Source of the DNA: Candidatus Pantoea deserta
GTDB taxonomy: Bacteria; Pseudomonadota; Gammaproteobacteria; Enterobacterales; Enterobacteriaceae
DNA: 64,000 nucleotides
Direction of reading: 5' to 3'
Assembly (NCBI RefSeq): GCF_003813865.1
Contig: NZ_RMVG01000003.1
Location: 248,001-312,000, forward strand
Below are positions 8,621-17,193 of this stretch, piece by piece; the stretch's first letter is position 1; each line of letters opens with the position of its first letter. A program made the position numbers and the translations under genes. The notes under the pieces are model-generated. The model was not told the DNA's origin. It saw only the letters and a list, made by a program, of their open reading frames with translations, and ran no database searches.

Positions 8621-9652
8621 CTATACCAGGAAAAACTCGCCATAGCCTTGCTTCTTCAGGCCGCGACGATAGGCGATAGAGCTGCGGTCGGCAGGAATAT
8701 GCGCCTCCAGCGTCAGGTCGAGCGGCAGACGTTCGGGCATCTGCGTTTCTACCATCAGCCGATCCTCTTCAAACACGCGATGGTTAAAAGCCTCTACCTC
8801 CTCCACCGGAATATGCAGATCGAAGTTGCGCGCAACAGGAGCGAACATCCGCGTTTTACGCGCCGAGACCGGCGAGGCGGCATTCATGATAACGAGGCGC
8901 GCCGTGTCGGGAAAATGCACCGTCAGCGTGGCGGTAAAGGGCAGATGCATCTCGAAATGACGCAGCCACTGAAAACCCTCCGGCGCCTGCTGCCCTGAGC
9001 CTGCCGCGTAATTCGACACAGAACTCCAGTAGTCCACCGCAAAGCCATAGTCGGTTTCCACGGGATTATAGGGCGGCACCGTCTGATTGCTGGCGTCGGC
9101 AAAGGTGTCCGTGTGCACCCAGGCAAAGTGCGCGACGTCAAGAAACCCTTCTACCTGACGCCCGGCAAAGCCAGCCACGTCAAAAGGAGGACAGTTAATC
9201 TGCTGGAAACCGGCATCCTCCCAGTGGGGCATCTCTGGCAGCGGCGCGGGATTTTCCTCGTCCGGCGCCAGACAAACCCAGACCAGACCAAAGCGTACTT
9301 CAACCGGGAAGGAGAGCAGGTTGAGTTTGGCGGGAACCGGCTGGTCAGGGCTGGAGGGAATGCGGTTGCAGCGGCCATCTGCGCCAAAGCGCAGCCCGTG
9401 ATAAGGACAGATAATGCCGTGCTCATCGTGGAAGCCGAGCGTCAGCGGCACGCCGCGGTGTGGACAGACGTCTTTTGCCGCGACAATCTGCTCACCTATG
9501 CGATAGATCACCAGCTGCTCGTCCAGCAGCACCGCTTTCATCGGCGCCGGGCCGACGTCGCACAGGCGCGCGACCGGATGCCAGCAGCGCGCCAGCCGCA
9601 GCCAGTCGTCAGGTTCAAATGTACAGTGGGCCGGAGGCAGGGGAGTTTTCAT
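8621..9652 (-). CDS. Rieske non-heme iron oxygenase, VanA-like
   Basis: Oxygenase component of a two-component aromatic (or related) mono/dioxygenase. The Rieske cluster ligands are C63-x-H65 and C82-x2-H85. The catalytic domain has the iron-site pattern with bridging D172 and ligands H175 and H180 (EGFLDVAHFAWVH). At 343 residues it resembles VanA-like demethylases and similar single-subunit oxygenases. The substrate cannot be named from sequence. It is the first gene of a leftward operon with its reductase and a flavin reductase, and is divergent from a LysR-type regulator that likely controls it. Confidence 0.87.
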   Translation of the reverse strand: MKTPLPPAHCTFEPDDWLRLARCWHPVARLCDVGPAPMKAVLLDEQLVIYRIGEQIVAAKDVCPHRGVPLTLGFHDEHGIICPYHGLRFGADGRCNRIPSSPDQPVPAKLNLLSFPVEVRFGLVWVCLAPDEENPAPLPEMPHWEDAGFQQINCPPFDVAGFAGRQVEGFLDVAHFAWVHTDTFADASNQTVPPYNPVETDYGFAVDYWSSVSNYAAGSGQQAPEGFQWLRHFEMHLPFTATLTVHFPDTARLVIMNAASPVSARKTRMFAPVARNFDLHIPVEEVEAFNHRVFEEDRLMVETQMPERLPLDLTLEAHIPADRSSIAYRRGLKKQGYGEFFLV

Positions 9653-9766
9653 AGCGGTTACCTTTTCCAGGGCAAAGCAGAATAACGCTATTGTGGACAG
9701 AGCAGGGCGCGGCGATCCATCATCGTTTTTTCAGCGACGTGTTGCATAAAAGGGTACAGGTAAACC
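9653..9766. promoter_or_regulatory. Divergent promoter region, oxygenase operon / LysR gene
   Basis: 114-bp shared upstream region of two divergent units, the usual place for a LysR-family operator. I cannot single out one dyad with confidence. Confidence 0.5.
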
Positions 9767-10678
9767 ATGCTTCCTTTTTCACGCTTTTCTCACTACTTTC
9801 TTGAGGTCGCGCGCAGCGGCAGCTTACGCAAGGCCGCGGAACAGCTGCACGTTTCCGCTTCGGCAATTAACCGGCAAATCCTGCAGGCGGAAGAGGAGCT
9901 GGGGATGCGGCTGTTTGAACGGCTGCCGGACGGGATGCGCCTTACCAGCGCCGGCGAACTGCTGCTGGATGACGTGCGGCGCTGGCAGCGCGAATATCAA
10001 CGCACCCGTCAGCGGTTTGATGAGATTCAGGGGTTGCGGCGCGGCCACGTTAGCCTTGGCCTGATTCAGGCGTTAAACGAAGGAGCCATCGCCGATGCGC
10101 TGTCGCAAATCGCGCAGACCCATCCCTGGCTGCGGCTCGATCTGAGCGTGCACGACAGCGCGCAGATCAGCGAACAGGTCAGGCTGGCGGAGCTGGACGC
10201 CGGGCTGGTGCTGGATCCGCAGGGCCAGGCCGGCCTCAGCGTGATGGCTTTCGCCGAGCTGCCGATTGGCGTGGCGCTGCCCGCCGGGCATGCGCTCGGC
10301 GCGAGTCAGTCGCTTTCGACGGGACAGCTGAGCGCGGAACGTCATATTATTCCAGGCGCGCCGCTGGTGGTGCATGAGCGCGTTGAAATGCTTTATCGCC
10401 GCCACAGCCTGCAACCGGAAAACGTTATTACCTGTAATGACATTCGCCTGATTAAGTCTCTGATCAAGCAGGGCAGCGGTATCAGCATATTGAGTCTGCT
10501 GGATGTCATGGATGAAGTCGATCGCGGCACGCTCTGCTTTGTGCCGCTGCGCGACAGCCATGTGAGGCCGTTAACGCTGGCGCTATGCTGCGCGCCTGCC
10601 CGGCAGTTATCACGGGCGGCCCAGCAGGTAATACAGCATCTGACTCAGGTTATTGAAGCCCTGGCGGCGTCGCGCTAA
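9767..10678 (+). CDS. LysR-family transcriptional regulator
   Basis: 303 residues, standard length. The N-terminal winged helix-turn-helix is clear (RKAAEQLHVSASAINRQI, about residues 21-38, then EEELGMRLFER), followed by a LysR substrate-binding domain. It is divergent from the Rieske oxygenase operon, so it most likely activates that operon in response to its substrate (inference from position). No specific orthologue is recognised. Confidence 0.9.
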   Translation: MLPFSRFSHYFLEVARSGSLRKAAEQLHVSASAINRQILQAEEELGMRLFERLPDGMRLTSAGELLLDDVRRWQREYQRTRQRFDEIQGLRRGHVSLGLIQALNEGAIADALSQIAQTHPWLRLDLSVHDSAQISEQVRLAELDAGLVLDPQGQAGLSVMAFAELPIGVALPAGHALGASQSLSTGQLSAERHIIPGAPLVVHERVEMLYRRHSLQPENVITCNDIRLIKSLIKQGSGISILSLLDVMDEVDRGTLCFVPLRDSHVRPLTLALCCAPARQLSRAAQQVIQHLTQVIEALAASR

Positions 10679-10751
10679 GCGCCATAATTTGTCTTAAAAT
10701 CAACACAGAGCGCATATTGGCAGCAACTTGTGTAAAGTAACGTAAAGCGCC

Positions 10752-10812
10752 AGAGGAGCAGGTTTAGCGAATGTCTTAATTACGCTATAAGTCCTCTACC
10801 ACGCCAACCTGC
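10752..10812 (+). promoter_or_regulatory. Structured leader of the NlpC/P60 lipoprotein gene
   Basis: Nested inverted repeats: AGAGGA (10752-10757) with TCCTCT (10792-10797), TAGCG with CGCTA inside it, and a competing GCAGGTT (10758-10764) with AACCTGC (10806-10812). The structures could be alternatives in the 5' leader. Function unknown. Confidence 0.4.
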
Positions 10813-10832
10813 TTAGGGTTTCACCTTACACG

Positions 10833-11405
10833 ATGATGACTCTGCGACCGCTGCTGACGCTTGTGTTAGCTTCTGCCTTTTTGCTTGGCGGCTGTTCCCG
10901 CCATTCCAGTGATACCTCCGCACAGAATGATACGCAGTTCGGTGAAGAGAGCCTGGGCGATCAACCCGATCTGATCCCGGTCGTCGCGGCCCTTCACGAT
11001 CAGATGCATACCTGGCACGGCACGCAGTATCAGTGGGGCGGCACCGAGCTTTCCGGCGTCGACTGTTCTGGATTCGTCTGGCGAACCCTGAAAGATCGCT
11101 TTAACCTGCCGATGGATCGCGTGACCACCACCGAACTGCTGAAAATGGGCAAACGCATTGCGCCACGCGATTTGCAGCCGGGCGATCTGGTGTTTTTCCG
11201 TATTGGCGGCGGGATGCACGTTGGCTTCTATGATACTGACCGCCACTTTTTCCACGCGTCGGTCAGCCAGGGGGTAGTGCGTTCCGCGCTTGATAACCCT
11301 TACTGGCAAAGAGTCTTCTACCAGGCGCGTCGCCTGCCGAAAGAGTACAACGCGCAAATTACGCTGAATAAAAGCAGCGGCATGACGCTGGCGCGTAAAT
11401 CGTAA
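10833..11405 (+). CDS. NlpC/P60-family outer-membrane lipoprotein (peptidoglycan hydrolase)
   Basis: 190 residues with a lipobox LGGC giving lipid anchoring at C21; the following serine predicts the outer membrane. The NlpC/P60 cysteine peptidase domain covers about residues 50-170. It has the nucleophile motif GVDCSGFVW, then PGDLVFF, MHVGFYD (catalytic His) and FFHASVSQGV. It is closer to E. coli NlpC than to MepS (SWHGT..YGG, SSLDN.YWQ). It likely cleaves peptidoglycan peptides. A 20-residue C-terminal extension past the domain is not typical. Two tandem ATGs make the exact start uncertain by one codon. Confidence 0.85.
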   Translation: MMTLRPLLTLVLASAFLLGGCSRHSSDTSAQNDTQFGEESLGDQPDLIPVVAALHDQMHTWHGTQYQWGGTELSGVDCSGFVWRTLKDRFNLPMDRVTTTELLKMGKRIAPRDLQPGDLVFFRIGGGMHVGFYDTDRHFFHASVSQGVVRSALDNPYWQRVFYQARRLPKEYNAQITLNKSSGMTLARKS

Positions 11406-11425
11406 AAAAGCCCGCCTGTGCGGGC
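11404..11425 (-). terminator. Terminator of the leftward LacI-like gene
   Basis: 6-bp GC-rich stem (11410-11415 with 11420-11425), loop CTGT. The A-run 11404-11409 gives a U-tail on the leftward transcript. It could also stop the rightward lipoprotein transcript. Confidence 0.65.
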
Positions 11426-11432
11426 CGGGTAC

Positions 11433-12251
11433 TTAATGGCGGATGGCGCAGCCGCACTGGCCCATTTCGCCCAACACCGCTTTGCCATGATGCGAATGGC
11501 GCAGCTGCAATGCGCCGTGCCGCCATGCTCCATCTCTCTCAGTGCGATTCAGCAGCAGGCGGTTTAACGCTTCCGTTATCTGTAAGGCGACAGGCTGCGC
11601 CCAGCTGGTCAGATGCCAGGTCGAGGCCGCGGCTTCCTCGCTGTCGCCGAAGCCTACCACAGCAAGATGCGCGCCCTGACCAAAATCGCGTACCGCCTGT
11701 AGCGCGCCGAATGCCAGCAAATCACTATCGCAGAACAGCGCCTGAATGCGCTCCGAGGCGCGGGCGCGTTTCAGGTAGGCCATTGTCGCCTGATACCCGC
11801 TTTCGCGATCGCGACGGCTCCCGGCAATAAGGGTCTGGTCCAGATGCTTATCCGCCGCCGCCAGAGCGCTGCTAAAGCCGTCGATGCGCGCAGAATCGGC
11901 GCAGCCCGCCTGTTGCAAATAGCCGAAACGCCGGTGTCCCTCCGCCAGCAGCAGTTGAGCCACCTCCGCGCCGGCGCGGAAACCGTCCAGCTGAAGCGCC
12001 GCCAGCGTAACAAGCGGCTTCTGTCCAACAGCCGCGCGACAGGCCGCACTGAGGGGGCCGGAAAGATGAAGCGCCGCGCTCAGCAGTGGCGCTAACTGCT
12101 TCGCGCGATTCTCTGTCGAGGTATCGACCAGCAGCGCGGCGCAGCCCCGTTGATTAAGCTGCCGGTTCACTTCATTCAGCAGCGCCGCAGTGTGAGGATG
12201 GCTAAAATCATCGCTCAGTACGCCGACGGTTTTACAGGTGTTGTTATACAT
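11433..12251 (-). CDS. LacI/GntR-type sensor domain protein lacking the DNA-binding domain
   Basis: 272 residues matching the ligand-binding part of LacI-family repressors: KTVGVLSDDFSHPHTAALL at the start, then LLAEGHRRFGYLQ, ARIDGFSSAL, ALFCDSDLLAFGAL and VVGFGDSEEAA. The last is typical of the GntR sub-group. The usual N-terminal helix-turn-helix (about 55 residues) is absent. Only about 60 bases separate this ATG from the end of pdxK, so it is not merely mis-started. It is either a remnant regulator or a sensor with a new role. It is leftward, downstream of pdxK, with its ribosome site within a hairpin. Confidence 0.75.
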   Translation of the reverse strand: MYNNTCKTVGVLSDDFSHPHTAALLNEVNRQLNQRGCAALLVDTSTENRAKQLAPLLSAALHLSGPLSAACRAAVGQKPLVTLAALQLDGFRAGAEVAQLLLAEGHRRFGYLQQAGCADSARIDGFSSALAAADKHLDQTLIAGSRRDRESGYQATMAYLKRARASERIQALFCDSDLLAFGALQAVRDFGQGAHLAVVGFGDSEEAAASTWHLTSWAQPVALQITEALNRLLLNRTERDGAWRHGALQLRHSHHGKAVLGEMGQCGCAIRH

Positions 12252-12253
12252 TT

Positions 12254-12286
12254 AAGAGACCCTGTCAGAGTGAGTAGAGGTCTCTT
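12254..12286 (-). promoter_or_regulatory. Inverted repeat over the ribosome site of the LacI-like gene
   Basis: 8-bp perfect arms (12254-12261 and 12279-12286) with a 17-base spacer, two bases upstream of the start codon on the leftward strand. It covers the only plausible AGGG ribosome site, so it could be an operator or a translation-blocking hairpin. Confidence 0.4.
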
Positions 12287-12311
12287 TACCATAAAGGAAG
12301 CGAGACTCTTT

Positions 12312-13154
12312 TCACACTGTCTCAGCGCTTGCCAGCTGCAATTCCCGTCTGCCCTGCGTGCGAGTGGCCAGCACTGACTGCTGGGCGAACAGACTTGCCT
12401 GCTCAACGGCGGCATTCAGCGGCATAGCGCGCAGCAGCCCGGCGGTAAGTTCGGCGGTAAACAGATCGCCGGTCCCTTTTGGCGGGTTATCGTAGCGGGG
12501 ATGTTCGGTGATAAAGGTGTTATCGGCGGTGACGCAAAACACCTGCATACTATGGCGCGCGTCGTCGCGCGTCGCGCTGGTGACAACCACCCATTGAGTC
12601 TGCGCGCTCAGCAGCGAGCGTGCGGCATCCACAATCTCCGCGTCGCTCTCCAGCCGGGCATTGCACAGGCAGCCAAGCTCAAAACGATTTGGCGTCAGCC
12701 CGGTAGCCAGCGGCGCGAGCTGTTCGCGATAGTGCGTCGCCAGTTCGGGATCGACATAAAAGCCGCTGTCGTCATCGCCCAGCACCGGATCGATAATGAC
12801 CGACATCAGCGGATTTTTTTCGCGCATCAGCCGCAGCCAGCGCGCCAGCGCGGCCGCCTTATCGGTGGATTTTAAATAGCCGAGCACGGCGGCACGCGCC
12901 GCAACGTCGAGATTGCGTTCCGCCAGCGCGGTCAGATAGCCCTCAAACCAGGGCTGTGGAATTTCGCCGCCATAGCAGCTGGCGTAGTGGGGGGTATTGC
13001 TCAGCAGTACGGTAGGCACGGCCACTACCCTTAACCCGTGACGGCGCAGCGCCGGTACGGCAATGCTGTTCCCCACGCTGCCGTAAACTACCTGAGACTG
13101 AATGGAAATAACGTCAATGATTTCGCCGTCCGGCGTATCAGATACCTGAAACAT
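12312..13154 (-). CDS. pdxK: Pyridoxine/pyridoxal/pyridoxamine kinase
   Basis: Phosphorylates B6 vitamers for PLP salvage; ribokinase-superfamily kinase, 280 residues from the chosen start. SIQSQVVYGSVGNSIAVPAL and VPTVLLSNTPHYASCYGG are diagnostic of PdxK. DPVLGDDDSGFYV and the catalytic PPKGTGDLFTAELTAGLL follow. An upstream ATG at 13253 would add 33 residues without homology. The ATG at 13154 has AGGAG six bases ahead and gives the normal length. In E. coli pdxK lies by ptsHI-crr; here it neighbours otsBA. Confidence 0.9.
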   Translation of the reverse strand: MFQVSDTPDGEIIDVISIQSQVVYGSVGNSIAVPALRRHGLRVVAVPTVLLSNTPHYASCYGGEIPQPWFEGYLTALAERNLDVAARAAVLGYLKSTDKAAALARWLRLMREKNPLMSVIIDPVLGDDDSGFYVDPELATHYREQLAPLATGLTPNRFELGCLCNARLESDAEIVDAARSLLSAQTQWVVVTSATRDDARHSMQVFCVTADNTFITEHPRYDNPPKGTGDLFTAELTAGLLRAMPLNAAVEQASLFAQQSVLATRTQGRRELQLASAETV

Positions 13155-13654
13155 CCTGCGCTCCTGTTGGCCCTTTATGGTCCCAGTATACAGCTCAGCC
13201 AAAAGAGATGCGGCAGCACTCCTGTTAGCGACTTTTGCCATTAAATTTATCAAATGGGTCTGCCGCTTCCCTTAACCTCTTTAGCCCTTGCCGCGCAAGG
13301 CGTTATGAAGAGGTAAGCGCAGCGGCATTGGCAGAATATTCTGCTGCTCAGCTGCGAAAAAACCCGCAGCGACTGGCAAAAGCGCCAGTGCCGTCTACAC
13401 TTAATCGCGACGATGTTTTCAGTCAGGTTGATATGTCTGTGGCGGTTTTAAAATTTTGTGGTGTTTTACCCGACTTACCATGCTGGTATCCGCAAGTTCT
13501 ACTCTGCACGTTAACCCGCTCAACCGTTCCGGTTGACGCCTCCACCGACATTCACCCCGACAAAAACATCCTGTTATGGCGCGTTGACGAGCCAGGCCTC
13601 TGACCTGACAAGCCGCGAATCGCACGCGCTCGAATTAACTACAGGAGAAGACAA
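13155..13654. other. 500-bp upstream region between pdxK and otsB
   Basis: Divergent promoter region with no gene I would call. It holds a long nested inverted repeat (13261-13327) and a second hairpin (13372-13377 with 13384-13389), then the otsB ribosome site (AGGAG 13643-13647). The long open frame crossing it (13235-13603) lacks family features. Confidence 0.5.
13261..13327. repeat. Nested inverted repeat upstream of otsBA
   Basis: Three coaxial dyads: TGCCGCT (13261-13267) with AGCGGCA (13321-13327), ACCTCTT (13275-13281) with AAGAGGT (13308-13314), and CCTTG with CAAGG at the centre (13286-13300). Possible regulatory hairpin or repeat-derived element. Confidence 0.5.
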
Positions 13655-14434
13655 GTGACCCAAGCGGCGAATGAACATGCCTCGCTTCCTGCGCTAAGCG
13701 GCGGTCTTTATGCCTTCTTTTTTGACGTAGACGGCACCCTTGCCGCTATTCAGCCGCAGCCCGACGCGGTTTTCATTCCTGAAAACGTGCGTCAGCAGCT
13801 GCAACAACTCGCCTCGCTTTGCCACGGCGCACTGGCGCTGGTTTCCGGTCGTCCGATCGCCCAGCTGGATGCGCTGGCCGCACCGCTGGCGGCGCCCGCA
13901 GCGGGTGTACACGGCGCCGAGCGCCGCGATGCGCAGGGCGAGCTACACCGTATTAGCCTGGAGCCTGAGGTCGCCGACGCGTTGCAGCAGCAGCTGCAAC
14001 AGGCGATGGAGAAATGGCCGGGTACGCTGCTGGAGGCCAAAGGGATGGCCTTCGCGCTGCACTACCGTCAGGCGATGCAGCATGAACAGGATGTGCTTGA
14101 GCTGGCCGAACAGGTCGTGAAACGCTTTCCGGCGCTGGCGCTTCAGCCGGGAAAATGCGTGGTGGAGATTAAACCGCAGGGAATAGATAAAGGCGAAGCC
14201 GTACGCGCTTTTATGCGGGAAGCGCCCTTTACCGGACGCATTCCGGTATTTGTCGGAGACGATCTTACGGACGAAAAAGGATTTCTCGCGGCCAACGCCA
14301 TGCAGGGTATTTCCGTAAAGGTCGGACAAGGTTCCAGTCAGGCGCGCTACCGGCTGCCAGATGTCGATGCCGTCTATGCATGGCTGGAACGATTACTATT
14401 ACAAATAAAGCAAGACAACGTCGGTAAGGAGTAA
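13655..14434 (+). CDS. otsB: Trehalose-6-phosphate phosphatase
   Basis: Haloacid dehalogenase-fold phosphatase that makes trehalose from trehalose-6-phosphate, 259 residues. The catalytic FFFDVDGTLA motif holds D24 (nucleophile) and D26. ALVSGRPIAQLDAL, the KPQGIDKGEAVR lysine loop and the FVGDDLTDEKGF metal-binding motif follow. It starts at GTG 13655 with AGGAG seven bases upstream. The gap to otsA is five bases, so the pair is one operon for osmotic/stationary-phase trehalose synthesis. Confidence 0.95.
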   Translation: MTQAANEHASLPALSGGLYAFFFDVDGTLAAIQPQPDAVFIPENVRQQLQQLASLCHGALALVSGRPIAQLDALAAPLAAPAAGVHGAERRDAQGELHRISLEPEVADALQQQLQQAMEKWPGTLLEAKGMAFALHYRQAMQHEQDVLELAEQVVKRFPALALQPGKCVVEIKPQGIDKGEAVRAFMREAPFTGRIPVFVGDDLTDEKGFLAANAMQGISVKVGQGSSQARYRLPDVDAVYAWLERLLLQIKQDNVGKE

Positions 14435-14439
14435 AGGTT

Positions 14440-15876
14440 ATGAGTCGTTTAGTGGTCGTATCTAACCGAATCGCCATTCCTGATGGGAAAAAAGCCAGCG
14501 CAGGCGGCCTCGCCGTAGGTATTCTTGACGCGCTTAAAACCACCGGAGGGCTGTGGTTTGGCTGGAACGGGGAAATCAGTGAATTTTCCGGAGAAGAGGA
14601 AGACGAACTCGAGCAGGTAGAGCATGACGGCATCTCTTACGCCGCGCTGCCGCTGAGTCAGAACGATTATGATCTCTATTATTGCCAGTTCTCCAATACC
14701 GTTATCTGGCCTGCTTTCCATTACCGTCTCGATCTGGTGCAGTTTCAGCGCGAAGCCTGGGAAGGGTACTGCCGCGTCAATGAGATGCTGGCGAAACGCC
14801 TGAAGCCGCTGATTAAGCCAGACGACACCTTGTGGATCCACGATTATCATCTGCTGCCGTTTGCGGCCGCGCTGCGCAAAGCGGGCATTAATAACCGCAT
14901 CGGTTTCTTTCTGCATATCCCATTTCCTACGCCGGAAATTTTCAACGCGCTGCCGCCGCATAAAGAGCTGCTGGAAATGCTGTGCGAGTACGATTTGCTG
15001 GGCTTCCAGACGGAATCGGATCGGGTTGCCTTCCTCGACAGTCTGAGTCAGCTGACGCAGCTGCAAAATAAAGGCGATAAAAAACATCGCGCCTTTGGCA
15101 ATACCTTTATGACCGAGGTCTATCCGATCGGTATCGAGCCGGACAGCATTAAAGAGATGGCGGAAGGTCCGCTGCCGCCAAAAATGGCGGCGATGAAGCG
15201 TGAGCTGGGGGATGCGAAAAACATTATCGCCTGCGAACGTCTCGATTATTCAAAAGGCTTGCCAGAACGTTTTCTGGCGTACGAAGCGCTGCTGGAAAAC
15301 TTCCCGGAGCATCGCGGCAAAATTCGCTATTCGCAGATTGCCCCGACGTCTCGCGGCGATGTACAGGCCTATCAGGATATTCGACATCAGCTGGAGACCG
15401 AGGCAGGGCGCATTAACGGCAAATACGGCACGCTGGGCTGGACGCCGCTCTATTATCTTAACCAGCATTTCGACCGCCGGCTGTTAATGAAAATCTTCCG
15501 TCTGACTGACGTGGGTCTGGTAACGCCGCTGCGTGACGGTATGAACCTGGTGGCGAAAGAGTATATCGCCGCGCAGGACCCGGACGATCCGGGCGTGCTG
15601 GTGCTGTCGCGCTTTGCCGGCGCGGCCAACGAGCTGACATCCGCGCTGATCGTTAACCCTTACGATCGTGACGAAGTGGCGGCCGCGCTGAATAAGGCGC
15701 TTACCATGCCGCGCACGGAGCGTATTTCACGCTACAACGACATGATGGCGACACTGCGTAAGAATGACATCACTCACTGGCGTGAAAGTTTCCTGAAAGA
15801 CTTGTGGGCAATCTCGCCGCGTAGCGACGATCATGGCACCGTAAATAAGGTAGCCACCTTTCCTAAACTCGCCTGA
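14440..15876 (+). CDS. otsA: Trehalose-6-phosphate synthase
   Basis: GT20 glycosyltransferase joining UDP-glucose and glucose-6-phosphate, cytoplasmic, 478 residues. [12 protein letters not shown] and [11 protein letters not shown] line the N-terminal site. [16 protein letters not shown], the [10 protein letters not shown] loop, [11 protein letters not shown] (phosphate-binding) and [12 protein letters not shown] are all present. It follows otsB with normal enterobacterial order and is followed by an intrinsic terminator. Confidence 0.96.
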   Translation: MSRLVVVSNRIAIPDGKKASAGGLAVGILDALKTTGGLWFGWNGEISEFSGEEEDELEQVEHDGISYAALPLSQNDYDLYYCQFSNTVIWPAFHYRLDLVQFQREAWEGYCRVNEMLAKRLKPLIKPDDTLWIHDYHLLPFAAALRKAGINNRIGFFLHIPFPTPEIFNALPPHKELLEMLCEYDLLGFQTESDRVAFLDSLSQLTQLQNKGDKKHRAFGNTFMTEVYPIGIEPDSIKEMAEGPLPPKMAAMKRELGDAKNIIACERLDYSKGLPERFLAYEALLENFPEHRGKIRYSQIAPTSRGDVQAYQDIRHQLETEAGRINGKYGTLGWTPLYYLNQHFDRRLLMKIFRLTDVGLVTPLRDGMNLVAKEYIAAQDPDDPGVLVLSRFAGAANELTSALIVNPYDRDEVAAALNKALTMPRTERISRYNDMMATLRKNDITHWRESFLKDLWAISPRSDDHGTVNKVATFPKLA

Positions 15877-15881
15877 TCCTT

Positions 15882-15917
15882 GCGGCGGTCGCTAATGCTG
15901 GCCGCCGCGCTGTTTTT
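15882..15917 (+). terminator. otsBA terminator
   Basis: 7-bp GC stem (15882-15888 with 15902-15908), then GCTG and a six-T run. It lies five bases after the otsA stop. Confidence 0.65.
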
Positions 15918-16513
15918 TATCCCACCATTATCTTAACAGCGGCGCTAACGCTTTTTGCCGGCAGCCCGTCTCTGTTTCTCTCCGCGCCTGCGGATTTAAC
16001 CGCCACTTTCAAATTAAAATGCCTTTTTTTCACGCAAAGGCCTAAAGTCCGGCAGCAAACTGCCGATAGTTCTGACTTGCAAAAGTGTCAAATCCCCCAT
16101 TCATTCATTTTTCTAATGTAACTGCCGGTTACATCTCTTGCCTTCAGCTTTACGACCACTTTTAAACGTTAACGTTTCGTTGCGGAAACGGGAGAGATTC
16201 CCACCCCTTCGCTTTACGCTCTCCTTACTCACTACAAGAAACATTTGCCCTAAGTAATTAATTTACAAAAGATTAAATTGACCTCTTTTTAGTGCTTTAT
16301 GCTGATTCTTGCTGTGGCGGCAGAGGGTTATAAGGTGTTAAGGGCAATGTTAAAGATATTAGATCGACCAGCAAGGGGAGGAGATGACACATCATATCTA
16401 CAGAGGGAATAAGCCCCTTTTTAGGACGAAATATTAATGAAATAAAGCAAATCTGAACAAAAAATAGACAAAATAAAAGCGATGCTGAAGGATTCTGGAA
16501 AAAATTTGCCTTA

Positions 16514-16537
16514 AAAGTGTGACGCAGATCACACTTT
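16514..16537 (+). promoter_or_regulatory. CRP binding site of flhDC
   Basis: TGTGA-N6-TCACA core extended to a perfect 9-bp dyad (16514-16522 with 16529-16537). Its centre, 16525.5, is 71-72 bases before the predicted start point, the spacing known for the class I CRP site of E. coli flhDC. Confidence 0.85.
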
Positions 16538-16561
16538 ATCTAAAATTTCACATCTGTGTCG

Positions 16562-16597
16562 TTGTATGTCGAAATCAGACGGGATAGATTTGCGTTG
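16562..16597 (+). promoter_or_regulatory. Predicted flhDC sigma-70 promoter
   Basis: TTGTAT (16562-16567), 17-bp spacer, TAGATT (16585-16590), start expected near 16597. The boxes are mediocre, as suits a CRP-activated promoter. The call rests on spacing to the CRP site. Confidence 0.55.
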
Positions 16598-16842
16598 TTT
16601 TAGGAATAGTCTTAAAAAAGTTCATAAGACGTCACGGAAGATCGCGATAATTTAAAAAAAGAATGGCCCTGGGGTTTTGACTGGCACGGCAAATATGCTC
16701 TTGAGAGCATGAGGCTGACTTCAGAGTACGTTTGGTTTTTAGCTGTAAATTTTTGCCATCTTTAGTTTTACCAACCAGCAACCCGAAGCGCAGAGGGTTT
16801 TTTCTGCAAAGCAATTACGTCGCGTCTGTCAGGATGGAAAAA

Positions 16843-17193
16843 ATGGGTACATCTGATTTACTAAAACATATTTATGATATCAATCTGTCGTATTTACTGC
16901 TTGCGCAGCGATTAATTAACCAGGAAAAAGCTTCTGCAATGTTTCGCCTCGGAATTGACGAAGAGATGGCTGATGCATTGTCGCAATTAACTTTACCTGA
17001 AATGGTAAAGCTGGCGGAAACCAATCAGTTGGTTTGTCAGTTTCGCTTTAACGACCATGCTATTATTAATCGCCTGACGCAGGAATCTCGTGTGGATGAT
17101 TTACAACAGATCCACACTGGAATTTTATTATCCAGCCGTTTGCTGCGTACTGTCTCTAAAGAAGAGACGCCGGCGAAAAAGAGGGCGATGTAA
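16843..17193 (+). CDS. flhD: Flagellar master regulator FlhD
   Basis: 116 residues. With FlhC it forms the FlhD4C2 activator of class II flagellar genes. The core [20 protein letters not shown] and [13 protein letters not shown] matches E. coli FlhD almost residue for residue. The start is ATG 16843 (MGTSDLLKH), with AGGA eight bases upstream. An in-frame ATG at 16834 and a long upstream open frame exist but have no homology. It abuts flhC with no gap. Confidence 0.95.
   Translation: MGTSDLLKHIYDINLSYLLLAQRLINQEKASAMFRLGIDEEMADALSQLTLPEMVKLAETNQLVCQFRFNDHAIINRLTQESRVDDLQQIHTGILLSSRLLRTVSKEETPAKKRAM

Larger units (their letters stand above)
15918..16842 (+). promoter_or_regulatory. Long upstream regulatory region of flhDC
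   Basis: About 925 bases without a gene, notably AT-rich from about 16250 to 16750. This is typical of the flhDC master-operon control region, where many regulators bind in enterobacteria. It contains the CRP site and candidate promoter listed separately, implying a leader of about 245 bases before flhD. Confidence 0.75.

Noticed and set aside
13235-13603. 122-codon frame upstream of otsB
   Set aside because: Overlaps inverted repeats, no ribosome site or family similarity.
16732-16842. N-terminal extension of flhD
   Set aside because: No homology to FlhD; the better ribosome site and conserved start are at 16843.
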